64,000 nt of DNA from Lampris incognitus (taxonomy: Eukaryota > Chordata > Actinopteri > Lampriformes > Lampridae), in the NCBI RefSeq assembly GCF_029633865.1, contig NC_079219.1, positions 12,087,420 to 12,151,419 of the forward strand, read 5' to 3'. The translations under genes and the position numbers were made by a program. Below, piece by piece: positions 10,663 to 23,106 of the stretch (positions are counted from its first letter, which is position 1; every line of letters begins with the position of its first letter). Below the pieces are notes generated by a model. It was given only the letters and a program-made list of their open reading frames with translations. It did not search any database and was not told the origin of the DNA.

Positions 10663-11728
10663 GACTTGACCTTCTCACTGTGAGGCGAAGCACTAACCAC
10701 TGGGGCACCTGCTTGTGCTGCCCAACACAGTGTCGCAACAGCAAAGTGTGACACAGTTCTCAGCGGCATCTTGTCTCATATGTGCAGGCAGAAGTGCTTT
10801 ATCTCTGAAGGAGGGCTCACTTTGGCCGGGGAGAGTGGAGCAGGTATGTCGCCTCAACCCAGATTTGTGCCCGGTGTAGATCAATACTGTGACGTTACTG
10901 GGTCATTTCTCTAATTTATTCCACCTGTCTTCCATTCTTTGTTATTTGTTTTTTTTCCATTTCGGCCAATGGGAGTTGAGTTTTTGATTCCATCTGTACT
11001 CTTCTCGTCCTAATCTCTGCACAGTGAAAACAAGCACAGCCAAGTGCTCTGTGACGACTCAAAATACAGAAGACAACTTTTTCCACTTCAACATAGGTGG
11101 CCGGTTATCATAAGGATCAGCTGGCTGCTCAATGCAACAGATCATCTACTCTGCTGATGCTTGAATGAGTCAATAATCCCCTTTCGCTTTTGCTTATCAG
11201 AAAAGGAGATAAGGGTGTTTTTTTTTTGCTGAGTTAAAGATCAGTCCTCAGTTTCATAGAACGAAACATAGAAGGAACATCGCAATGCTCCAGTTCAGTG
11301 TTCAGACATCACTCCTTTGTTCCATGATTTGTAATTTTTGTCTTGCACCTAAATAGTGTTTTTCTTGGTGCGCGGACTCTTGGTTCCTCTTCTTCATTTC
11401 AATTTCAGACGACACAGCCTGCTTCTGATTATGCGTTACATCGGGAGTAGAATGGAGATTGTTTTAAAAAAATGAAAGGCAGGTTTTTTTCCCCCTTTAA
11501 ATCCCAGGTTGAGACCCAGAGTGGGGTCAGATGAACGTTGAATTCTGCCCCCCGACCCCACCCCACCCCGACGTCTAGCTGACACGAACAAGATTGTGTG
11601 AAACACTGTGGATGTTGAGAAAGAGGAAATGGTGGCTGCATTTGCCTTCTTGATGTGATGCATAACAATCAGATGACCGCAACACAGTTCCTTCCTTTCT
11701 GATAGAAGACACAGTGTTAACTTTGATG

Positions 11729-11730
<2 letters not shown>
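10663..11730. other. Upstream region of the Fc-receptor-like gene, no gene seen
   Basis: No coding exon was recognised. It lies upstream of the receptor gene and may hold its promoter, but no convincing TATA box or other motif was found. Confidence 0.35.

Positions 11731-11800
<70 letters not shown>
11731..11800. repeat. (CA)n microsatellite
   Basis: About 35 CA units lie about 95 bp upstream of the receptor's start codon. Confidence 0.95.
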
Positions 11801-11802
<2 letters not shown>

Positions 11803-11894
11803 ATGTTTTTGCAGAAGCCCATGAATTCACATTTGATTTAATCTGTTCTGTGATTTCAGGTCAGTCTTTTGCTCCCCTCGTCCCCTGAAACAAC

Positions 11895-12104
11895 ATGAAG
11901 ATCACTCCACTCTGCCTGCTGCTCGTGCTAGGTGAGAATTCTCCATCTGTGTGTTTGTATGAGAGAGACAGAGAAAGCGAGAGAGAGAGACAGAGAGAGG
12001 GAGAGACAAGCTTTCATTTTCCTACATTTTTACATGCTTTGGCAATATGTACATGTATGTCATGCCAATAAAGCACATATTGAATTGAATTGAATGATCT
12101 GAGA

Positions 12105-12135
<31 letters not shown>

Positions 12136-15100
12136 TATCATGTTGGATTTGAACCTGCGATGTTCAAACGACATGGCACACCGCAGAAGGAGAGAGAAGG
12201 GGGGTGGGATTAGATAGCTTGGAGTATGATGTTAGGGATATTTGATGGAAGCAAACTGGGTTATGGCGAACAGTCATTCAAACTTTGGAGTTTTCAGGGA
12301 TGTTTCTCACTTCAATCCATTTCATTTTCCTACGTTATTTTAAACCCTTTTTGCGCTGCACTTTTCCATAATTCCAGATCATTCTATCTGTCTGATCCAT
12401 GATCACTTTAGGGTAATGGTATGATATTTTTCAATTCAGTGTCGGATGCTGTGGCTCCCATCCTGTCAGTTGTTGTGAGATTTTTGGTAATCGGGGACTG
12501 AAGCGTGTTCTTTGCATGCAGGTTTAGTTTGACTGAATGAAGTCACAGCTGGAATGACTATAATGTGAAAGAAATTCCCAACGGCATTTTAAAATGACAT
12601 CGAGTGACTTTTCAGATTCATATCTAGACCTCGTTCCCTCAACTAAAGCATGAAATATAATTTCTCTTGTACACAGTGGTACCTGGTGGTCCAGCTGAAG
12701 GGAAAGGTCAGTGAGATCTTGTGTCTTCCCCTGCCCCCTTCACCATCATCACCCTCATTGTTCTCTGTCCACCTTGGGGCAACTTCTTAACATAAAAATC
12801 TATTCATAACAGCATATTCTTCTGTCTTTTTAAACTCCACATTGATAAAAAAAAATAGGGGTGTGTATGTGTGTGTGTGAGATTGTGTGTATGTTTTAAA
12901 CTTTCTCATTCTCCAATAACCCCCCCCTCTCTCGCCATGTCTCCTTCAGTCTCTCTGGCTCTCACGTCTAACATGCTGCAGGTCTTCAAGTATGACCCCC
13001 TGACTTTGTACTGCAAAGAGCAAGACGGCAACTCCTCGTCCTCCTCTGGGTGGAGCGTGGGGAGGAGTGTGATCACCAGCAGAAGAGTAAACTGGTGTGG
13101 TGTCGACTGGGGAGAGCTGGAAGGCTCCTACTGTACCATCAAAAGGGCGCTTCCCCATGACAGTGGGCTGTACTGGTGCCAGTCTGAAGCAGGGGAGAAA
13201 AGCGAAGCCGTTCACGTATCTGTGACATGTAAGATTAAAAAAAAGAAAACCGGGAACTCCTCAAATCCTGTTGTAACGTCAGAAACATGTTTCTTCGAGA
13301 CAACAATGTGGAAACTGAATGGATACATTCAGTTTGACGTTTTGAACAACGTTTTAATGTCTGTCTGATCACCAGTAGCCAGGCTGACTCAAGGGATAAC
13401 AGTAAACACTTCCAATCCTACCTAAAACGAACATGGGCAGTCAAAATAACCGCCAGCTTTTAAACTCTATATGCTGTCGAGGTAAATACCCACTTGAGAT
13501 ATTAATGCATTACATATGTTAGTATGTCTGTTATGAAAATAACTGACACCAAAATGAACATTTTAACAACTTCAAATACTATTTTTCAAACAATTTAAAA
13601 TGGCCACTGTCCAACGCCTGTAAATACTGCAATGCATCGGTGATAGTCATGGTGCATCTGTAACGGTGTCTGTAACCAATAATCAAAAATCAAATTTAGA
13701 CTTTCTCTGCTCTGGAGAATGCTAGTTTTTTATTATTTCTTTTTTTCTTTCTAGGACAGAGCAATGAACTTCGCGTAAAATCTTTGCCAAATAAATAAGA
13801 TTTCCATACCCGATCGGTCGAGGCCCGGGTTACCAACGACCGCCACCGGTACTGTTAACCAGCAGGCTGCCGGTGGAAACTATGCTACTGTTGGGCAAAG
13901 GAGAAGGAGAGGGGAGAAAGCATGTCCAAAGGCAGCGAGAGAGGAGGAAGGGTAGGCGTGTGGAGGTGAGAGTCAGAACTTTGAATGTTGGCACTATGAC
14001 TGGTAAAGGGAGAGCGATGGCTGATATTATGGAAAAAAGAAAGGTAGGCATACTGTGTGTGCAAGAGACCAGGTGGAAGGGGAGTAAGGCCAGGATTATT
14101 GGAGGTGGGTTCAAACACTTCTACCATGGTGCGAATGGGAGGAGAAATGGGGTAGGGGTCATTATGAAGGAAGAGTATGTCAAGAGCGTGCTGCAGGTGA
14201 AGAGAGTGTCAGACAGAGTGATGAGTATGACGCTTTGCTGATTGTTATCAGCGCTTATACCCTGTAAGTTGGGTGTGAGATGGAAGAGAAAGAAGAATTA
14301 TGGAGTGAGTTGGATGAAGTGGTGGAGACTGTACTCAAGGAGGAGAGAGTGGTGATCGGAGCGGACTTCAGTGGACATGTTGGTGAAGGGAACAGAGGTG
14401 ACGAGGAGGTGATGGGTAGGTATGGTGTCAAGGAGAGAAATGTGGAAGGACAGATGGTGGTGGATTTGGCGAAAAGGATGGCAATGGCTGTGGCGAATAC
14501 ATATTTCAAGCAGAGGGAGGAACACACGGTGACATATATGAGTGGAGGAAAGTGCACGCAGGTGGACTATATCTTATGTAGAGGGCGCGATCTAAAAGGG
14601 ATTGGAGACTGCAAGGTGCAGACGGGAGAACGTAGCTAGGCAGCATCGGATGGTGGTCTGTCGGATGACTTTGGAGACCCAAGAAATGGAAGCGAGTGAC
14701 GGCAGGGATGAAGATCAAATGGTGGAAGTTGAAGAAGGAAGACTGTTGTGTGGAGTTCAGGCAGGAGCAAGCACTGCAGAAATAGTGAGGGAGACAGCTA
14801 GGAAGGTACTTGGCGTGTCATCAGGACAGAGGAAGGAAGACAAGGAGACTTGGTGGTGGAACGAAAGTAGACCGGAGTACAAGGAGATGCAGCGTAAAGC
14901 AAAGAGAGAGGTGGCAAAGGAAAAGGCACATGGTGAGTTGTATGAGCGGTTAGACACTAAGGAAGGAGAAAAGGACGTGTACCGATTGGCTAAACAGAGG
15001 GACCGAGCTGGGAAGGATGTGCAGTACGTTAGTGCGATCAAGGATAGAGATGGAAATGTGCTGACAAGCGAGGAGAGTGTGCTGAGAAGGTGGAAGGAGT

Positions 15101-18100
15101 ACTTTGAGGGGTGGAAGGAGTACTTTGAGGGGCTGATGAATGAAGAAAATGAGCGCAAGAGAAGGTTGGATGATGTGGGGATAGTGAATCAGGAAGTTCA
15201 GTGGATTAGCAAGGAGGAAGTGAGGGCAGCTATGAAGAGGATGAAGAGTGGAAAGGCAGTCGGTCCTGATAACATACCTGTGGAGGCATGGAGATGTTTA
15301 GGAGAGATGGCAGTGGAGTTTTAACTAGATTATTTAACACAATCTTGGAAAGTGAGAGGATGCCTGAGGAGTGGAGAAAAAGCATACTGGTACCGATTTT
15401 CAAGAATAAGGGCGATGTGCAGAGCTGTATGAACTACAGAGGTATAAAGTTGATCAGCCACAGCATGAAGATTTGGGAAAGAGTAATAGAAGCTAGGTTA
15501 AGAGGAGAGGTGATGATCAACGAGCAGCAGTATGGTTTCATGCCACGAAAGAGCACCACAGATGCGATGTTGGCTTTGAGAATGTTGATTGAGAAGAATA
15601 GAGAAGGTCAGAAGGAGTTACATTGTGCATTTGTAGATTTAGAGAAAGCATACAACAGGGTGCCAAGAGAGGAGGTGTGGTATTGTATGAGGAAGTCGGG
15701 AGTTGCAGAGAAGTATGTAGGAGTGGTGCAGGATACGTATGAGGGCAGTATGACAATGGTGAGGTGTGCAGTTGGATTGACAGATGGGTTCAAGGTGGTG
15801 GTGGGATTACATCAAGGATCGGCTCTGAGCCCTTTCTTGTTTGCAATGGTGATGGACGGGTTGACAGACAAGATCAGGCAGGAGTCTCCGTGGACTAGAT
15901 GTTTGCGGATGACATTGTGAGATGTAGTGAAAGCAGGGTGCAGGTTGAGGAGAGTGCGAAGAGGTGGAGGTATGCACCGGAGAGAAGAGGAATGATAATC
16001 AGTAGGAGCAAGATGGAATACATATGCGTGAATGAGACGGAGGACAGCGGAATGGTGAGGATGCAAGGAGTAGAGGTGACAAAGACATACTAGTTTAAAT
16101 ACTTGGGGTCAACTGTCCAAAGTAACATGGAGTACAGAATTGAGGTGAAGAAGAGAGTGCAGACAGGGTGGAGTGGGTGGAGAAGAGTGTCGGGAATGAT
16201 TTGGGACAGAAGGGTACCAGCAAGAGTTAAAGGGAAGGTTTACAAGATGGTTGTGAGACCAGTTATGTTTGGTGACAGTGGTACTGACGAAAAGACAGGA
16301 GGCAGAGCTGGAGGTGGCAGAGTTAAAGATGGTAAGATTTTCATTGGGAGTGATGAAGAAGGATGTGATTAGGAACGATTATATTAGAGGGACAGCTCAG
16401 GTTGGACGGTTTGGAGACAGTGCAAGAGAGGCAAGATTGAGGTGGTTTGGACATGTGTGGAGGAGAGATGCTGAGTATATTGGGAGAAGGATGCTGAATA
16501 TGGAGCTGCCAGGGAAGAGGAAAAGAGGAAGGCCAAAGAGGAGGTTTATGGATGTGGTGAGGGAGGACATGCAGGTTGCTGGTGTGACGGAGGAAGATGA
16601 CCCTGACAGCAGGATAAGCGGTTTGGATAATGGATGGATGGAAGGATGTTGAAAGCATGCCTGTCCATAATGATGTTTGTTGCAGGCAAGCACAATTCAG
16701 CAACCTTTTCCAGTAGAACCTCTGGATCTTCGTGACTTTCTCTGTCTTCATAAATGAATGATTTCGATTTTTTCAACAGCCTCGGGACCCTCGAGGTTTA
16801 GGAGCGTGTGGGCTTGCACTTGCAAGGCGTTGCAATAAATTCTACATCCCTTGTCAAATTTCCGCCAGTTATCGGCAATATTGTCATCAAAAATTAAGGA
16901 GTCAATGCGACGAAGCCCTTGAGCCATTATCGTGCACTTCTGATACCATGTAAAGTGCCAATAAACTCCACAGTAGACCGGTTAAGTTTTACACACTCCA
17001 AATGGCTTTACTCACCATTCCATGCTAAGTTACAACTGGGGTCGCCACTTACATACGTCACAAGTCCTCGCCTGTACTTTAAAGTGACCACACCATAACT
17101 CTACAGCTAACTAGCTTTGGAATGTCCTCGCCTCTGTAATGTTATTTGTTGTCCTCCATGTGTCCATTGTAACGATCACGGCTGAATAGACGCGCTAACC
17201 CTTGGCTAATGGGTCGGACCCTTTAGTCGACTGGTTAACGTAGTCACCCACTCGTGGTGCAGGAGACCCGCGTTCGTGTCCCGGCTACGGCGGTTCCCGG
17301 CTGTCCCCCAGAATTTGCTACACCATACATCAGTTGCGAGCTTGCTGCTATGGCATGTCCTCACCTCTGTAACATTTGTTGTCGTACGTGTGTCCATACA
17401 TCAGTTGCGATACTAAACGTCCCTCTCAGGTCTTAGCGATGCATGTGTGGGGGTGGGGGTGTCGACATACTGTTTTGGCATCAGCATCCTCAAAAGCCTA
17501 TGAATACGTTCAGAATCACCTGTCAACAATAAAAGACTATATTATTACCAGCAAGAACTAGGGTGTTAAATGTAGTCGGCAATGTCCAGTAATTACATTT
17601 GCCCCCCCCCCCCACCCCCCACTGTAGCTGACTGTCGTATATACTGTACGTATATGTATGTAATCAACCCTCACCGACCCGGCACCCCCCCCCCGGGGCC
17701 GGTCCAAGTGGATAAGTCTAGGGCTGAATTTCTTTGCCAGTACACCACTGAACAGTATCATCTTTATGATATTGGGCTATACAAATAAAATTGACGTGAC
17801 TCGACTTATCAGATCTATCAGATAAAAAGGCCTGACATTAATGATTAATCTTTAATACCTCCACAAAAAGATGTAGAGTTGTGTACTTTCGTGGCCACCA
17901 AAAGTGTTTGCTTGGTTCTTGGAAATGAAATACATGTGGCTTTGGTGCAACACACATTGAACTAGGAATACTTCTGCTGCTGCTGCAGCTGCTAATTCTA
18001 CTACTACCACCGCTATAAGTAATAACACTACTACTACCACCGCGATAAGTAATAACACTACTACTACCACCGCGATAAGTAATAACACTACTACTACCAC

Positions 18101-19236
18101 CGCTATAAGTAATAACACTACTACTACCACCGTGATAAGTAATAACACTACTACTACCACCGTGATAAGTAATAACACTACTACTACCACCGCTATAAGT
18201 AATAACACTACTACTACCACCGCTATAAGTAATAACACTACTACTACCACCGTGATAAGTAATAACACTACTACTACCACCGTGATAAGTAATAACACTA
18301 CTACTACCACCGCTATAAGTAATAACACTATTACTACCACCGCTATAAGTAATAACACTACTACTACCACCGCGATAAGTAATAACACTGCTACTACCAC
18401 CACTATAAGTAATAACACTACTACTACCACCGCTACAAGTAATAACACTACTACTACCACCGCGATAAGTAATAACACTACTACTACCACTGCTACTACC
18501 ACTGGCGCTGCTACTATTATTGTCGTTGTTATTGTGTGTAGGTGGTTATGTGGTCCTGGAGAGTCCTGTGCTTCCTGTAAATGAGGGGGATGAGGTCAAT
18601 CTTCGTTGTTGGTATTACAGAACTCCCACCAGCTTCCCAGCATCCTTCTATAAAGATGGCGCTCTCATCGGGACCGCGGCTGCTGGTCACATGACCATTC
18701 CTTACGCGTCTAAGTCGGACGAAGGCCTCTATAAGTGCAACGTCGCCAGCCTGGGGGAATCTCCGGAGAGCCTGCTTGCTGTCAGAGGTGAGGAGATTTG
18801 ATTAGTCATTACATCACCTGGTGGGCCGACGTCTTGCCTGTTCAAAATATCAAATACACCAGGTGAAACAACAGCTGATTTTAATACAGTTGCTTTATTT
18901 TTATTTTATCTGAACCACTGTGCCACAAATGTGTGGGGTTTTGTATGTGTTTGTTAGTACATGCATTTGTTTGAGTATCTGTGTGCGCATGTCTGTTTTT
19001 GTGTGCATGTATATTGATGTGTGCACATGTCTGCGTGTTTGTCTGTGTGTACATGTGTGTTTACGTATGTTTGTGTGTATGTGTGCGTAACATATTTTCT
19101 TCTTTTTCTAACTTGGTTCCAACTTAAGAGCCCGTCGTATCTGTGGGCAGAGTGATCTGCCATCTAGTGGTGATCTCTCTTTTCTGCATCTCTACCAGTT
19201 TAATGGTGCGGATTTGTCGACGCGACCTTGGAGGTA

Positions 19237-19325
<89 letters not shown>

Positions 19326-19614
19326 GATACAAATATATCTTCACACACATATGCACAGAAAAAGCGAAGACCCGTCACACACGGTCCATGCAAAAAGCAG
19401 GATGCTACGCTGGCCACACTCTTCCTGCCATAACTGTTGTTCTTACCTGGCCATATGTTGCTTCCCAGAGCATGAACCATCCAGTCCATCCTGTTGGGAA
19501 GCCAAGAGTTTGTACAGTAGCCAAGTTATGGCTGTCTGTGATTGTGGGAAAACTTGAACTCCCTGTTTGTTTTCAGTCAGGAAGTCAGGGTTCAGGAAGG
19601 CCATCTTCCACTAA
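11895..19614 (+). CDS. Fc-receptor-like two-Ig transmembrane protein
   Basis: Six exons can be followed, all with phase-1 junctions: 11895-11931 (signal, [12 protein letters not shown]), 12677-12706, 12950-13228 (Ig domain 1), 18542-18787 (Ig domain 2), 19129-19233 (stalk and membrane segment), 19577-19614 (tail and stop). The predicted protein has 244 residues. Domain 1 has the LYCKEQ and DSGLYWCQS cysteines plus a second pair (NWCGVDW, SYCTIK). Domain 2 shows [22 protein letters not shown] and DEGLYKCNV, the usual pattern of FcR and FCRL proteins. The membrane segment is [19 protein letters not shown], with Arg just outside and His within it. The tail (RRDLG, then [12 protein letters not shown]) has no tyrosine and so no ITIM or ITAM, so signalling would need an adaptor such as FcR-gamma or DAP12. 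The junction codon of domain 2 reads Cys, which is unusual. The last exon is the least certain. It could be a teleost FcR-I/FCRL-like gene; ligand unknown. Confidence 0.72.
12030..12092 (+). mobile_element. LINE-like 3' tail with ATTGA repeats
   Basis: Within intron 1, TTTGGCAATATGTACATG, CATGCCAATAAAGC and ATTGAATTGA form the tail of a common fish retroelement. GA-rich simple repeats flank it (11965-12005 and 12100-12135). Confidence 0.45.
13790..16650 (+). mobile_element. RTE-clade LINE, copy 2 (near full length, decayed)
   Basis: This copy sits in the intron between the two Ig exons. Endonuclease motifs: [43 protein letters not shown]. Reverse transcriptase motifs: [82 protein letters not shown], and [12 protein letters not shown] as the catalytic FADD box. 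C-terminal motifs: [13 protein letters not shown] and [11 protein letters not shown]. The frame is interrupted in several places (after 14241, 14639, 15324, 15920 and 16093). A 24-bp tandem duplication at about 15091-15138 repeats the residues WKEYFEG. The 3' end is GACCCTGACAGCAGGATAAG with an ATGG tail, shared with SINEs in this window. Confidence 0.9.
16651..17167. other. Intron sequence, no gene seen
   Basis: No coding segment was recognised. From about 17060 a roughly 110-bp unit begins (GTCCTCGCCTCTGTAA, GTTGTC, GTGTCCAT) that is repeated at about 17335-17410; copy C of the TG...CA element lies between the two repeats. Confidence 0.4.
17168..17322 (+). mobile_element. Short TG...CA element with tRNA-like core, copy C
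   Basis: This is a 155-bp unit from TGTAACG to GCTACA, flanked by a perfect CCAT duplication (17164-17167 and 17323-17326). Inside are an A box (TTAGTCGACTGGTTAAC) and a B-box-like GCGTTCGTGTCCC. It lies in the Fc-receptor-like intron. It is a non-coding fossil and is diverged from copies B and D. Confidence 0.65.
17996..18510. repeat. 30-bp minisatellite next to a splice acceptor
   Basis: About 16-17 head-to-tail copies of a 30-bp unit (ACTACTACCACCGCTATAAG plus TAATAACACT) end about 30 bp before the domain-2 exon acceptor at 18541. Unit variants differ mostly at one position (GCTATA, GCGATA, GTGATA) in an irregular order. The unit is a multiple of three, so open frames run through on both strands; these are not genes. 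Confidence 0.95.
19240..19323. repeat. (CA)n microsatellite
   Basis: About 42 CA units start seven bases after the donor of the transmembrane exon. Confidence 0.95.
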
Positions 19615-19747
19615 CCAGTAGATTAATTCCATAGGGGGAAAAGCTTTTATTGTGGGGAACAATATTGTCAGTGGAGTCCGTTCTGTTCATGTTGGCAGAC
19701 GACTGACTTAAGAAAGGGCGTGTCCTGTTATTCACACTTGATCCACA

Positions 19748-20167
19748 CCCAGATGTGGGCCACTTCAGGCAGTGATGCAGCACTGATGGCCTTCTTCTGG
19801 CCCTGACAAAATGGATGTGAGCCTGAAGTGGCCCACATGTATAATAGCAAATATGGCCCAGATATGCCAACTCAAATGTGGGCCTTTTTTTTGGCAAAGA
19901 TGCGGTGCTCTCGGCAACATGTAATCTGGATGTGAGCCTGAAGTGGCCCGTGTGGTAAATGGTGAATATGGCCCAAATATCACAAAACAAACATGGGCCA
20001 CCTTTGGCAAATATGTGGCACATGCGGCATTGCTATGGCTTGGTTCTGGCCCAGATCTGGCAAAAGGGAGCGGACCGCCCAAGTGCCATCCTTCCACGCA
20101 GTATGTGGGCTGGATGAAAGTGTCGGGTGTGGGACGGGTCCGGGCCACAGCAATTCTGCTGTCTGGG
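19748..20167. mobile_element. MITE with CCCAGA...TCTGGG ends, copy 1
   Basis: This 420-bp unit has CCCAGATGTGGGCC at its left end and CTGCTGTCTGGG at its right, flanked by CA on each side. It has many internal GTGGGCC and GGCCCA(A)ATAT subrepeats. It is very similar to the copy at 25379-25807. It is non-coding. The superfamily is not identified. Confidence 0.65.
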
Positions 20168-20809
20168 CACTTGACCTCTTGGGCACTTGATAAGTGTGGT
20201 TAGTGTACGTCTACAAGTGTGTACCGTTTCTTTAATAAACCAGGCACAGTGCACTTAACGTGCATTTAATCTGCTCTTACGCTAAAAACCACTGTGGGGC
20301 GGTATTTAGCTAAGTGTGTGGCCCTTTATAAAGCACCATGTTGGTGACGGTGTGATGCCAAGCGCCCACGTGTTCTAATCACATGTGTATATGTGTGAAC
20401 AGGCCCTAATTGACTAGTTACAGGAGTAAATGCCTTATTTTGTTTTTGTTTTTTTGTTTTTTTGGGGGGGGGCACAGAAAGTTTGTTTTTTTCTCTTGCC
20501 TTGTATAATATGTACAATAACACCCAAGCACAGGCTGTGTGAACTCAGACATTACGCTAACTTGCAGTTACTGATGTTGTCATTGTGGGATTTGTACCTC
20601 CCTTATTCTCTCCCCTGATGGTCGCTTCCCTTTCACATTTTACACTGTTACGGAGATTTATGAGCGAAAGGAAATGTTTAGTTTCATCTTATGGGTTCTT
20701 TGCAGTTTGGTGTTATTCATTGACTTGTGTTTAAGCTAATATCATTGGCTTAGACCTGACTGGAACCCCATGTTGAAATACTGCTACAACACTCGCACAC
20801 ATCCCAAGG

Positions 20810-20862
<53 letters not shown>

Positions 20863-22055
20863 AATTCAACTCTGTGTTTAACCTGATCACAGGGCCTGTG
20901 CTGTCACCCTCCAAAGGGACCGCCCTCGTTGGTAGAGGAGAACAGGTGCTGGATGATGATGGCAGTGATCATGTATTTGCTGGTGTTGCAGTCGAGCATT
21001 CCTTCTGACCTATGAACGTCTCGGCTCGGCCCACTACTGTGTGTATTTTGTAATATATATAAAAAATTTAAAAAAAGACCACCAGCTGGGGCCAGAGTAT
21101 ACTTGTCCAAGCTAATTCAGTACACTTTCTGTAGAAACGAAACGGCTAAAAAAACCCAAAAAAAAACATGAATGAAGTTATTATGCATGTACATCTCCAG
21201 AATGTGTAGCTCTAAGGTGTGATAAACTAATAGAGGAAGTGTAACTGCCCCACAACAGGGCAGCGCAGCCACCATGTGACATGGCTTCGCAAATTCAAGT
21301 GTACATTTCAAGACAGGTATTTTACAGCTTACTCATCACTGCTATTGTTCTCTACAAGTGTATTTGTAACTTACACTTCACTGAAAATAAACACATTTTT
21401 ATTATTATTTTTCTATTTATATATATTTTTATATATATATTGTATATTTTATATTAACAATAATGTATTTTTTAAATAATATAAAAATAAAAATGTAATA
21501 TATATTTTATGTATATTTATATAATTTATATATAAATATATATATCATATATTATTATATATTATTATACTATTACCATTGTCCTACAAGGTCTTACAAA
21601 CAACAGCAATGATGATGATGATGATGATGATGATAATAATAAAAACCGCTGGTTGCTTTAGTATCATCATCAGACTGCACACATATCTTCCATCTCTCCA
21701 TATATCGATCCATCAGCCTATCTTCTACTCCATCCGTCTCTTGGTTCGAGCGGAGGCGGGGAGGTGAGGGCTGGTGTGGCTCCCTTATCAGGCCTGCCTC
21801 AGCCTCAGTGCCAGGCTTCTGCCCTCTTTTTGGCTTTGTGATGGTGAGTCTTCTGTTTTCATTCCCCAGACTGATTGTTGAACGAGCGTTCTCCCCTCAG
21901 CTGCTGCCAATGTGCTTTTGAGCAGCTAGCACACGGTGCCATTTGATGAATTGTGAAATAAATCTAATTCCATGGACCGTCGACCATTTTCCAGTGAATG
22001 TGCACATGTCTGTCATCCAAATATATCGACTTTCTGACGTTGTGGCAAGCCAACT
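20168..22055. other. Repeat-rich stretch, no gene seen
   Basis: It contains a GA microsatellite at 20813-20859, a strongly AT-rich tract at about 21390-21580 with runs of TATATA and TATTAT, and a TGATGA run at about 21609-21635. Open frames here are short and without recognisable domains. Confidence 0.5.
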
Positions 22056-22505
22056 GAAAAATTCAATTCAATTCAATTTACTGTCATTAAAAACAATGTG
22101 CAGGCACGTGTGTAAAAACCAAATGAGGGACGCGGCGTCGCCAAACAGTGCAAGACAGACACAGACAAACATGGCAAACAGAGTATAATATATACACACA
22201 TGAAGACTAAAAGCTAAAGTTAAAACAAAAAAAAGGAGCACGAGTATAAACATATTTACAGACATTCAGTGGGTATCCAGGTTCAGGTGGGCTACAGCTT
22301 GGGGAAAGAAGCTGTTTTTGAGCCTGGTAGTGCAGGCTCTGAGGCCTCTGTAGCGCCTCCCAGAGCGCAGGGGGGAGAACAGTTTATGTTTGGGGTGGGT
22401 GGGGTTTCTGCTGATGCTGAGACCCCTTCGAAGGCCGCGTTTGTGATAAATGTCTTTTATGGGTACCGGTGATATGCCGGGCCGCCTTGACGACCCGCTG
22501 AAGAG
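22056..22505 (-). mobile_element. LINE-like 3' end fragment
   Basis: An AATTC repeat (22060-22080) followed by CTTGGGGAAAGAAGCTGTTT, CTGTAGCGCCTCCCAGAGC and related blocks resembles the reversed 3' end of a common fish LINE. The repeat at its left end would be its tail, pointing to the minus strand. The clade is not certain. Confidence 0.4.
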
Positions 22506-22589
22506 CTTTCTGGTCTACTGAGGTGCAGCTGCCAAAAAATTATTTAAAATTAACCAGGCTGTTGGAAGCTCAGATAACAGCATGCCATC

Positions 22590-22845
<256 letters not shown>

Positions 22846-23106
22846 GTTCTTGGCATCTGAGAGTGGAGGATCTGTTCTGAATCAGTTCATCTTGTTCACT
22901 TTAGAAGATAAAGGGTAATTTCATGGCCCACAGGCTACCCCTGCCCCTCATCTGACGAAGTAAACATGACTGTGGCAAGGCTCGGCCACAGCCTCGCCAC
23001 TCTCCAGCACAGAGACGCGGACAAAGATGGCAGCTGAGGGCTCAACAGCCGGATTTGTTAAAACACGATTAAAACCACCAAGTTGAGACAAGTCGTCTAT
23101 ACAGCC

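Noticed and set aside
13873-16372. Endonuclease and reverse-transcriptase frames as host genes
   Set aside because: All are parts of one decayed RTE LINE with stops and frameshifts.
17996-18490. Regular 30-bp repeats that could suggest a CRISPR array
   Set aside because: Units are directly adjacent without spacers, and this is vertebrate DNA.
17852-18584. Long open frames of Val/Leu and Asn/Thr repeats on both strands
   Set aside because: They are translations of the 30-bp minisatellite, whose unit length keeps all frames open; no start context, domain or splice support.
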